Assembly (NCBI GenBank): GCA_016793585.1
Contig: JAEUJR010000702.1
Location: forward strand, 1-6,178
Length of the DNA: 6,178 nucleotides
Source: Archangium sp.
GTDB lineage: Bacteria; Myxococcota; Myxococcia; Myxococcales; Myxococcaceae
Direction of reading: 5' to 3'
Shown here: positions 1 through 6,178 of the stretch, piece after piece
How positions within the stretch are numbered: position 1 is the stretch's first letter
Layout of the letters: every line of letters starts with the position of its first letter
Notes under the pieces: generated by a model
The model's database searches: none
What the model saw: the letters and a program-made list of their open reading frames with translations, nothing else
What the model was told of the DNA's origin: nothing
Made by a program: the position numbers and the translations under genes

Positions 1-202
1 TCTTCCAGTCGACGTCATCGGCCTGCATGTCGAGGGCGTTGCGCATCAGCCCATCGCCAGCTCGAAAGTCCGCGACCTGCGCCGCGCTCTCTTTGCTGTT
101 CTGCAGGTGCTGCTCGACCAGCTGGCGCTCTTCGGGCGTCAGCTCGCCGTCGACGTAGGGCGACAGCATCGGCAGGAACTTCTCTCGGGCGGGGTTCTTC
201 AT
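1..202 (-). CDS. Anti-sigma factor, N-terminal part (runs off left edge)
   Basis: This open frame follows the ECF sigma gene on the same strand and was read directly from the reverse complement; 67 codons are visible without a stop. The start is ATG at 202-200, with a GAGGTG Shine-Dalgarno six bases upstream. The protein opens MKNPAREKFLPMLSPYVDGE and continues LTPEER...VEQHL, the usual N-terminal helix pair of anti-sigma factors of the ZAS/zf-HC2 type (a 'DGEL.PEER' turn and then a helix carrying the zinc ligands). The ligand motif is normally H-x3-C-x2-C; here it reads H32-LQN-S36-KE-S39, so both Cys positions are Ser and zinc binding by this motif is unlikely. The protein is inferred to bind and hold the upstream sigma factor inactive. 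Any membrane segment or sensor domain lies outside the window. Confidence in the gene is high; the anti-sigma role rests on motif and gene order. Confidence 0.85.
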   Translation of the reverse strand, partial: MKNPAREKFLPMLSPYVDGELTPEERQLVEQHLQNSKESAAQVADFRAGDGLMRNALDMQADDVDWK

Positions 203-208
203 GATGAG

Positions 209-214
209 CACCTC
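209..214 (-). promoter_or_regulatory. Ribosome binding site for the anti-sigma gene
   Basis: GAGGTG on the minus strand, six bases before the ATG at 202-200. It fixes the start of this gene, which is too short within the window to be chosen by length. The 63-base gap from the sigma stop shows no obvious terminator or promoter, so the two genes are probably cotranscribed. Confidence 0.6.
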
Positions 215-265
215 GACGACTGCTGACGGGAAGCGAACGGCCGATATTCTCTGGCGATTTTCCCC

Positions 266-904
266 TCAGCCTTCACTGCCGACCCCTGCCTTGGCCTCGT
301 CCAACTCCAGATAACCACTCAAGATCTTCTGCATCTTGAGCCGCGCATGGAAGAGCCGCGACATGACCGTACCCTTGGGAATGTCGAGGGTGCGGGCGAG
401 ATCTTCGTAGCTCATGCCCTCGACCTCGCGGAGCAACAGGATCTGCCGGTGCGCCTCGGGGATCTGCCCGATGGCCGCCGTAATCTTGTCGGCGAGCTCT
501 TTTCGGAGCGCGGCCTTCTGCGGGTTGGTGCCCAGCTTGGTGCCCAGCGCGCCGATGTTGGCCTCGCTGATGTCCATGCGCACCGACTCGTCGAACTCGA
601 CGTGCTCGTCACCGCGGGCCGAGCCTTTGCGGCGCAGCACGTCGATGCAGATGTTCACCGTGATGCGGTAGAGCCACGTGTAGAAGCTCGCGTCGCCCTT
701 GAAGTGCTCGAGGTACTTGTAGACCTTCACGAACGCCTCTTGCGCGACGTCGCGGGCCTCTTCCTTGTCCTTCACCATGCCCAGCGCGACGCCGTACACC
801 TTGCGCTGGTAGCGCTCGACGAGCAGCTTGAAGGCGCGTTGGTCTCCTTGTCGAACGCGTTGAACGAGCGTGATGTCGTCGGTGGCCAAGGCGGGGCGGA
901 CCAT
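266..904 (-). CDS. ECF-family RNA polymerase sigma factor (sigma-70 family, RpoE-like)
   Basis: Alternative sigma factor that directs RNA polymerase to a specific promoter set, probably controlled by the anti-sigma factor encoded just downstream. Numbered from the chosen ATG at 904-902, it has 212 aa. Region 2 covers about residues 15-93: the helix LVQRVRQGDQRAFKLLVERY, then DVAQEAFVKVYKYL, then the -10 recognition stretch FYTWLYRITVN. Region 4 covers about 133-196, with the -35 helix-turn-helix SYEDLARTLDIPKGTVMSRL. The 2-4 linker is rather long (about 40 residues, acidic), and the C-terminal tail is acidic. There are no region 1, 3 or extra C-terminal domains, which fits an ECF factor. The open frame extends to an ATG at 1000 (244 aa). 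The shorter start is preferred because the extra 32 residues look unlike sigma sequence and ECF proteins usually begin shortly before region 2. Neither start has a strong ribosome site (AAAGG lies only two bases before 904). Promoter targets are unknown. Confidence 0.93.
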   Translation of the reverse strand: MVRPALATDDITLVQRVRQGDQRAFKLLVERYQRKVYGVALGMVKDKEEARDVAQEAFVKVYKYLEHFKGDASFYTWLYRITVNICIDVLRRKGSARGDEHVEFDESVRMDISEANIGALGTKLGTNPQKAALRKELADKITAAIGQIPEAHRQILLLREVEGMSYEDLARTLDIPKGTVMSRLFHARLKMQKILSGYLELDEAKAGVGSEG

Positions 905-1045
905 AGCCTTTGGTTCAGAGCGGGTGAACGACTCTCGCGAGGGGCCGCCTCGACGAAACGACGCCACAGGAAAGCGGGGGTGCGCCAGGGTCATCGCCAT
1001 GCGCGCTCTGACGCGAGGGCCCTGGAGACCTTCACAGCCCTGATT

Positions 1046-3064
1046 TCAAGGGCACAGACAGATGACGGCAGGTGACTGTTTGTTCCGCGCGGTGAAGAAC
1101 GAGGTCGGCTCGAAGTCGACCTGGTTGTTGTTCGAATCGCGGCAGCCGCGAGTGACGTCACGCCGGACGAGCATGGAGTTCCCCGCGACGGAGTTCACCG
1201 CCGAGGTCTCGAAGCACGCGCTCGACGGTGTGCCCCACGCGACGGCGTCGAGAATGCCGCCGAGGGCGCAGTTCGAGCCGCTCCCGCTCATGCTGAGCGC
1301 CACACCACCGGTCGAGCTGCTGAGCGAGACCCCTGGCCGATAGAGATCGTCCCCAGGGAGGGTGCCGCTCCAGGTGGCGCTGAAACGAATCAGCGCGAAC
1401 TGGCCCGCGTTGAGGGTTCCCAGCCCGTTGAGCGACTCGGTGGAAGGAAAGCCCGAGTCGAACAGCGTCAACGTCATGCCGAACATCGAGACGGGCAAGT
1501 TTGACCGGTTGTGCAGCTCGACCCACTCCGGGCCAGGGCCGAACGAGACCGCGCTGATGACCACCGCTCCGCCGCGGCAGCCTCCACCGGTGAACGAGAT
1601 TCGGCTCGAGGGCAGCATCAACGAGCCACGCGTGTCGCGAACGGTCGAGGAGAGCTCGTACTCGACACCGTTGGTGAGCCCTGCGCCGCTGAGCATCACG
1701 CGCTCGCGGCCGACAGGGGAGACGGTGCCGACGAACTGCACCACCGACGAGCCGTTGAGGTCTCGCAGAGAGAAGAACGAGCCCGCCACCGACGACGGGT
1801 CGAGGTAGCGGCTGAAGGTGACGAGCGCACTGCCGGCGTCAGCCACCACCGAGACGAAGGCGGGGGGAGGACACGTCGTTCCAGCGAGGGCGCCCGCGTC
1901 CCACACGTAGACCTGCGGAGTGGCGTTGAGCACCAGGGGGCTGATGGAAGGCCTGACGACGCACCCCGAGCGCAGGTCCTGGCTGTCGTTGATGGCGACC
2001 GGCATGCGCACGGAGAGCGCGGCTCCCGCATCGACCAGGGAGACGTCACCGTAGCCGCCACCGTCAGCCGACCAGCTGCCGACTGAAGCGACGAACGAGA
2101 CGATGGTGCTCTCGTACTCCGCACGAATCGACGGCTGTCCGAGATCGACACCGGCGAGCGGGCGCGCCAGCCCCGCGATGGGCGCGTTGTCGAACACCGA
2201 CCACGACGCGATGGCCGTGGCCTTTCGCTGGTTCACGAAGCGCGAGACCTGGGTGACGGTGAACGAGACCCGGTCTCCGATTCGTGGCGCTGGCGTAAGG
2301 GAGGCCGGGTCGACCTCGACGAAGAGCCCCACGGTGCCGGCTTGAACGAAGAACCCTGGCCGCTCGCTACTGCCACCGATGGTTGGCTTGAGCGCGGTGA
2401 CGCGAACGCTCTGAACCGGCAACGACACGTTCGCCACACCGCCCCCCATCGGCACCATGGCCAACACGGCGAGCAGCTGGCCGTCACCGCCTGCGCTCCC
2501 GCCCGCAGTTCCACCGCCCGTTCCACCACCGCCCGTTCCACCACCGCCCGTTCCACCACCGCTCGTTCCGCCACCGCTCGTTCCGCCGCCGCTCGTTCCG
2601 CCGCCGCTCGTTCCGCCGCCGCTCGTTCCACCACCGCTCGTTCCGCCACCGCTCGTTCCGCCGGCGTCACCACCAGCCGCTCCGCCACCGTCACCGCCAC
2701 CAACTCCGCCAGCGTCACCGCCACCTGCTCCGCCAGCGTCACCACCCGCGGAACCGCCCGCGTCGCCACCACCGGCAGCGACGCCACCCGCCGAGGCGAG
2801 ACCGCCTGCCGTGGCCGAGCCACCGGCGCTCCCGCCGCCACTCGCGACGCCACCACCACGACCTCCGGCCGAACCACCGCCGGCGTTGCCGCCACCGATC
2901 GCGCACCCTGCAGGCAGCGCCGCGCCGGGCTCGACACACACGCCGCACCGGCACTGCGCCTGGTTCGGGCAGTTCTCGTCACGCGCGCACGGCACGCTGC
3001 CCAGGTCGGGCGCACAGGCCGCCATGAACATCACCACCACAATCTGCCGAGACACTCGAATCAC
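1046..3064 (-). CDS. Large lipoprotein: Cys-rich head, Gly-rich repeat stalk, beta domains, C-terminal lamin-tail-like domain
   Basis: Predicted surface or periplasmic lipoprotein of 672 aa, function unknown. It starts at GTG (3064-3062), four bases after a GGGGG stretch; a second GTG three codons later is nearly as good. The signal peptide ends in lipobox MAAC with the lipid-bearing Cys17. Residues 17-54 form a small Cys-rich module (C..DENCP....CRCGVCV). Residues 57-194 are almost entirely Gly with Ala, Thr, Ser and Asp, including a TSGGG tandem array, probably an extended linker. Residues about 195-395 look beta-rich and may contain an OB-like fold (FFVQAG..., RIGDRVSFTV). Residues about 400-492 resemble a bacterial Ig-like (SbsA/Big_5) domain. 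Residues about 496-660 resemble a lamin-tail domain (VVISAVSFGPGPEWVELHNR, then a 'LNAGQFALIR' strand). The fold calls are from pattern memory; the lamin-tail call is the firmest. The gene lies 13 bases after the upstream lipoprotein, so they are probably one operon. Adhesion or matrix binding is only a guess. Confidence 0.88.
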   Translation of the reverse strand: MIRVSRQIVVVMFMAACAPDLGSVPCARDENCPNQAQCRCGVCVEPGAALPAGCAIGGGNAGGGSAGGRGGGVASGGGSAGGSATAGGLASAGGVAAGGGDAGGSAGGDAGGAGGGDAGGVGGGDGGGAAGGDAGGTSGGGTSGGGTSGGGTSGGGTSGGGTSGGGTSGGGTGGGGTGGGGTGGGTAGGSAGGDGQLLAVLAMVPMGGGVANVSLPVQSVRVTALKPTIGGSSERPGFFVQAGTVGLFVEVDPASLTPAPRIGDRVSFTVTQVSRFVNQRKATAIASWSVFDNAPIAGLARPLAGVDLGQPSIRAEYESTIVSFVASVGSWSADGGGYGDVSLVDAGAALSVRMPVAINDSQDLRSGCVVRPSISPLVLNATPQVYVWDAGALAGTTCPPPAFVSVVADAGSALVTFSRYLDPSSVAGSFFSLRDLNGSSVVQFVGTVSPVGRERVMLSGAGLTNGVEYELSSTVRDTRGSLMLPSSRISFTGGGCRGGAVVISAVSFGPGPEWVELHNRSNLPVSMFGMTLTLFDSGFPSTESLNGLGTLNAGQFALIRFSATWSGTLPGDDLYRPGVSLSSSTGGVALSMSGSGSNCALGGILDAVAWGTPSSACFETSAVNSVAGNSMLVRRDVTRGCRDSNNNQVDFEPTSFFTARNKQSPAVICLCP
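2483..2896 (-). repeat. Low-complexity Gly-rich coding stretch (lipoprotein stalk)
   Basis: This region encodes residues 57-194 of the 672-aa lipoprotein, composed of irregular GGGxA, GGDAGG and GGTSGGG units. On the plus strand it reads as CCACCG/GCCACC-rich DNA and opens long proline-rich frames in the antisense direction, which are shadows. Such stalks after a lipobox and a Cys-rich module are common in myxobacterial surface lipoproteins (family knowledge) and presumably hold the C-terminal domains away from the membrane (inference). Confidence 0.85.
2508..2660 (-). repeat. 15-bp tandem repeat array encoding TSGGG/TGGGG pentapeptides
   Basis: On the plus strand the unit is GTTCCRCCRCCGCYC. 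There is a 12-bp unit at 2508-2519, nine full 15-bp units from 2520 to 2654, and a partial unit after that. Three consecutive units (2580-2624) are identical, and the others differ only at a few third-codon positions plus the Ser/Gly position. The unit length is a multiple of three, so gain or loss of copies would keep the reading frame. Near-identity of neighbouring units points to recent slippage or unequal exchange. Confidence 0.92.
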
Positions 3065-3077
3065 CCAGCCCCCAGGT

Positions 3078-3830
3078 TCACTGCTCGTAGGTCTGCCGCA
3101 GTCGCAGCTTCAACTCCAGCCCCGCCGTGTCACGGAGCACGAACGTCTGGTCTTCCCCGTCCCACTGCGGCCGCAGGTCCCACGCCATGCCGTAGGCGAG
3201 CTCCTTCGGCCAGTTCGCGAGCGCGGGGCACACGCCTTCACACTGTTGAAAGCTGCCGAGGTCGTCGCTGTCGAACACGCTCACGCTCACGTTCTGCAGC
3301 AGCGGCCAGGGCATGGTGGCCATGAAGGGAAACGTCCACGACGCCTTGTTGCCGGTCTGCTCCGAGGTGCAGACGATCTGCTGCCCGACCTGCGTGTTGA
3401 ACGACAAGCACACGAACGGGTCTGGAGCGTCCGACGGCGACACGTCCCAAGACCGGCCCTGGTTGGTCGCAGGCAGGGTGAGCGACTCGATGGACACCTT
3501 CCAGATGCTGTCGGTGCGGGGCCCGGGAATGCACGACGGCGTGTGGGGCGGGCCGAGGTCGATGCAGGTGACGAAGCGCGAGGTGTCTCCGCGCTGATTG
3601 CACTGGCCGTTGCTCGGGCACGACTGGCGGCAACGGCCGAGCGCGCCTTCGGAGTTCCTCGGGAAACACGTGAGCCCGCTCGCGCACTGCACCGAGTCCA
3701 TGCAGCTGCGGCCGTCGGTGAGGTTGCGGCACTCGGTGGGGTCATCCATCGTCGAGCAGTCGACGCACTTCGCGTTGCAGGCCGAGAGCACCGCGGTCGC
3801 GAGCGCGAGCCACCACAATCGTGAGAACAT
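3078..3830 (-). CDS. Cys-rich lipoprotein with C2-like C-terminal domain
   Basis: Predicted lipoprotein of 250 aa, function unknown. The chosen start is ATG at 3830-3828, which puts a normal signal peptide (FSRLWWLALATAVLSAC) at the N-terminus with lipid-bearing Cys18 in lipobox LSAC. An AGGG ribosome site lies nine bases upstream. The open frame extends 14 codons further, to 3872, but that would bury the signal peptide and run through an inverted repeat. Residues 18-100 hold twelve Cys, probably disulfide-bonded outside the cytoplasm. Residues about 107-245 resemble a C2 domain: WKVSIESLTLP opens the sandwich, an Asp-bearing loop D129...D134..D137-PFV matches the usual 'DPYV' loop, and VSVFDSDDLG (D187, D189, D190) matches the third calcium loop. 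Calcium or lipid binding is therefore possible but inferred. It is the first gene of the leftward cluster, with the second lipoprotein 13 bases downstream. Confidence 0.87.
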   Translation of the reverse strand: MFSRLWWLALATAVLSACNAKCVDCSTMDDPTECRNLTDGRSCMDSVQCASGLTCFPRNSEGALGRCRQSCPSNGQCNQRGDTSRFVTCIDLGPPHTPSCIPGPRTDSIWKVSIESLTLPATNQGRSWDVSPSDAPDPFVCLSFNTQVGQQIVCTSEQTGNKASWTFPFMATMPWPLLQNVSVSVFDSDDLGSFQQCEGVCPALANWPKELAYGMAWDLRPQWDGEDQTFVLRDTAGLELKLRLRQTYEQ

Positions 3831-3923
3831 GACGCTGCACCCTACCCTGCCTCGGGCGATTGACCGACCCACGCCCGAGACGCATCGACTTCACCAAGTG
3901 GGCGTGTAGGGTTCGGGCCGCCC
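3831..3923. promoter_or_regulatory. Divergent intergenic region between lipoprotein operon and hydrolase/ABC operon
   Basis: This 93-base gap separates two genes transcribed away from each other, so promoters for both directions should lie here or overlap the gene ends. A TTGACC hexamer at 3860-3865 could be a plus-strand -35 element, but the matching -10 position (CATCGA, 3883-3888) is poor. No convincing minus-strand promoter was found. The region also contains an inverted repeat, listed separately. Confidence 0.5.
3851..3879. promoter_or_regulatory. Perfect 8-bp inverted repeat, candidate operator
   Basis: CTCGGGCG at 3851-3858 and its exact reverse complement CGCCCGAG at 3872-3879 are separated by 13 bases that contain the TTGACC hexamer. 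The centre-to-centre spacing of 21 bases is two DNA turns, as expected for a dimeric regulator contacting one face. It lies in the only divergent gap of the window. A chance GC-rich match cannot be excluded. Confidence 0.4.
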
Positions 3924-5323
3924 ATGCGAGTCGCTGCCGCTGCGTTGTCGTTCGCGTTGCTCCTCGCCGCGTGCCCGAAGCCGGCGCCGCCCGGGCCACC
4001 ACAGACGCCGTGCATCGTGCCGGGCGTTTCGCGCGAGGCGCGCTGTCTGTCGCTCGAGGTGCCCGAGAACCCCGACCTGCCCAACGGCCGCAAGCTGTCG
4101 ATCCACACGGCCATCGTTCCGGCCACCGGCATTCGCCCGCTGAAAGACCCCGTCTTCGTCTTCGCCGGAGGCCCCGGCCAGTCGGCCACCGAGATCGCAG
4201 GCCTGGTGATGCCGTTGTTCTCGGCGCTCGAAGCGCGGCGCGACCTCGTCTTCATCGACCAGCGCGGCACGGGCGAGTCGGCGCCGCTGGGCTGCCTCGA
4301 CGACGTGAAGCGCCGTGCCTTGAAGGACTCGGCCGACGACGAGAAGAACGCGGCGCTGCTGGTGGAGTGCCGTGACGGCTTCATCGACGCCGGTGTCGAC
4401 CTCGCGCAGTACGCCACGTGGGTCGCGATGCGTGACGTCGACGCGGTGCGCGCGGCGCTCGGCTACGAGACCATCAACCTCTGGGGCGCCTCCTACGGCA
4501 CGCGCGCGGCCATGGAGTACGCGCGCCAGTTCCCCCAGCACGTGCGCAGCGTCGTCATCGATGGCGTGGCGCCGGCGATGAAGCCACTGCCCGTCGCGCT
4601 CGCGTTCGACACCGACCTCGCGCTCGACCAGGTGCTCGCGCGCGTCGATGGTGGGGTGAAGGCGGCCCTCGAGGTGGTGCTCGCCGCCGACGCCGGCGTC
4701 ATTCGGGTGAACGACCCATACTTCGGTACGCCGACCGAGCTCACGCTCGAGCGGAAGCGGCGCGTCGGCATGGTGCGAGGCCCGCTCTACGGCCCGATGC
4801 TGGCGGCAGCGCTGCCCGAGGCGCTCGAACGCGCGGCGGCCGGAGACTGGGCTGCGCTGGTGGGGCTTGGCTCGGGGCTCGGTGGCGGCAAGCTGTACGC
4901 AGGCATGCACTTCTCGGTGATGTGCGCCGAAGACGTGCCGCGCATCACCGACGCCGACCGCGCGGCCGTTGCCTCGACGCGCGCGGGCACCACGTTCATC
5001 GAGGAGTACGAGCGCTCGTGCAGAGGCTGGCCGGTGCGCGAGGTGCCCAAGGCGTACTTCGACCCGCCATCGTTCACCGCGCCCACGTTGATTCTCTCGG
5101 GAGGAGCCGACCCCGCGACCCCACCGCGCCACGCCGCCGAGGTCGCGCGCACGTTGCCGAACGCGACACACTTCATCGCGCCGCAGCTGGGGCATGGCGT
5201 CAGCTCCATCGGGTGCGCCCCGACGCTGGTGCACACGTTCATCACGAAGGCGTCGGCCGCCGGCCTCGACGCCGGGTGCCTCGAGACGATTCCCGCGCCC
5301 ACGTTCTTCGAGGCCCCCACGCC

Positions 5324-5327
<4 letters not shown>
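3924..5327 (+). CDS. Alpha/beta-hydrolase lipoprotein, tripeptidyl-aminopeptidase/proline-iminopeptidase type
   Basis: Probable peptidase or other hydrolase of 467 aa, acting outside the cytoplasm. The signal peptide ends in lipobox LAAC with lipid-bearing Cys17, followed by a Pro-rich linker. The fold's landmarks appear in order: an oxyanion loop GGPGQSA at 82-88 (preceded by Ala81 rather than the His of classic HGGPG), DQRGTGES at 112-119, the nucleophile elbow GASYG with Ser190, an insertion or cap of about 150 residues, then a TAP-like C-terminal part with catalytic Asp396 (GGADPATPP) and His424 (LGHG). The triad is complete, so the enzyme should be active. Substrate cannot be told from sequence: N-terminal peptidase activity is the family prior, esterase the alternative. 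An AGGG lies 12 bases before the ATG, a weak ribosome site. The stop overlaps the start of the ABC ATPase gene, indicating coupled translation. Confidence 0.93.
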
Positions 5328-6073
<746 letters not shown>

Positions 6074-6074
6074 C

Positions 6075-6178
6075 GTGCGGCAACTGCTGACGGTGCTGAA
6101 GAAGGAAGTGCTCGACGGCGTGCGCGACCGCCGCGTGTGGCTCGTGGTGCTGGTGACCGCGCTCGTCAGCGGGCCGAT
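6075..6178 (+). CDS. ABC-2-type permease, NatB-like, N-terminal part (runs off right edge)
   Basis: The open frame begins at GTG one base after the ATPase stop, with a strong AGGGAG ribosome site, and stays open for 34 codons to the window edge. It reads M-RQLLTVLKKEVLDGVRDRR followed by the hydrophobic VWLVVLVTALVSG. This is the standard opening of NatB/ABC-2 permeases: a short cytoplasmic amphipathic helix with 'KKE...D..RDRR', then the first membrane segment. It is inferred to be the membrane partner of the adjacent ATPase. The remaining membrane spans and any large periplasmic loop lie beyond the window. Confidence 0.85.
   Translation, partial: MRQLLTVLKKEVLDGVRDRRVWLVVLVTALVSGP

Noticed and set aside
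203..265. Possible separate promoter or terminator between sigma and anti-sigma genes
   Set aside because: No stem with a T-run and no convincing promoter hexamers; the gap is short and the next gene has its own ribosome site.
347..1075. Plus-strand open frame opposite the sigma factor
   Set aside because: Antisense to clear sigma regions 2 and 4; no recognisable domain.
2508..2660. Possible CRISPR array because of regular repeats
   Set aside because: The 15-bp units abut each other without spacers and encode a regular pentapeptide; no cas genes nearby.
2342..3325. Plus-strand open frame rich in Ala, Arg, Ser and Thr repeats
   Set aside because: Another frame across the same tandem repeat; composition is a by-product of GC-rich repeat DNA and there is no start context or domain.
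2457..3824. Long plus-strand open frame with PPVPPPP repeats, resembling a proline-rich protein
   Set aside because: It is antisense to both lipoproteins. The Pro-rich part is the reverse complement of the Gly-rich codons, and the rest has no recognisable domain, while the minus strand shows signal peptides, lipoboxes and folded domains.
3891..5234. 447-codon minus-strand open frame opposite the hydrolase gene
   Set aside because: Arg/His/Ala-rich translation without motifs, fully antisense to a hydrolase with a complete catalytic triad. Long antisense frames are expected at this GC content.
4922..5323. N-terminal extension of the ABC ATPase to an upstream ATG
   Set aside because: The extra 134 residues lie in the hydrolase gene out of frame, are Arg/His-rich, and precede a normal ATPase start that overlaps the hydrolase stop.

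Overview
The base composition is very GC-rich. It encodes several lipoproteins with Cys-rich N-terminal modules and Gly/Thr/Ser-rich stalks, and an ECF sigma/anti-sigma pair of a type familiar from fruiting delta-proteobacteria. Together these suggest a chromosomal segment of a myxobacterium (Myxococcota). The taxon is inferred from protein style, not from a marker gene. No tRNA, rRNA, CRISPR array, insertion sequence or phage gene is visible.

The window splits into two divergent gene clusters around a 93-bp intergenic region (3831-3923). The left cluster, all on the minus strand, reads in transcription order: a 250-aa Cys-rich lipoprotein with a C2-like C-terminal domain (3830 to 3078); a 672-aa lipoprotein with a long Gly-rich repeat stalk, beta-rich domains and a C-terminal lamin-tail-like domain (3064 to 1046); an ECF-type RNA polymerase sigma factor (about 904 to 266); and the N-terminus of an anti-sigma factor (202 to beyond base 1). 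The two lipoprotein genes are 13 nt apart. The sigma and anti-sigma genes are 63 nt apart.

The right cluster, on the plus strand, holds an alpha/beta-hydrolase lipoprotein of the tripeptidyl-aminopeptidase/proline-iminopeptidase type (3924-5327), a NatA-like ABC ATPase whose ATG overlaps the hydrolase stop (ATGA, 5324-6073), and the first 34 codons of what looks like the partner NatB-type permease (from 6075, running off the right edge).

The left cluster looks like cell-surface proteins next to an envelope-responsive sigma/anti-sigma switch. The right cluster looks like an export transporter translationally linked to a surface or periplasmic hydrolase. The points most worth a second look are: the anti-sigma factor has Ser at both positions where the ZAS zinc motif normally has Cys; the stalk lipoprotein carries a 15-bp tandem repeat array; the divergent intergenic region contains a perfect 8-bp inverted repeat; and the hydrolase and ABC genes are coupled. 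I saw no clearly novel multi-gene defence or mobile system.
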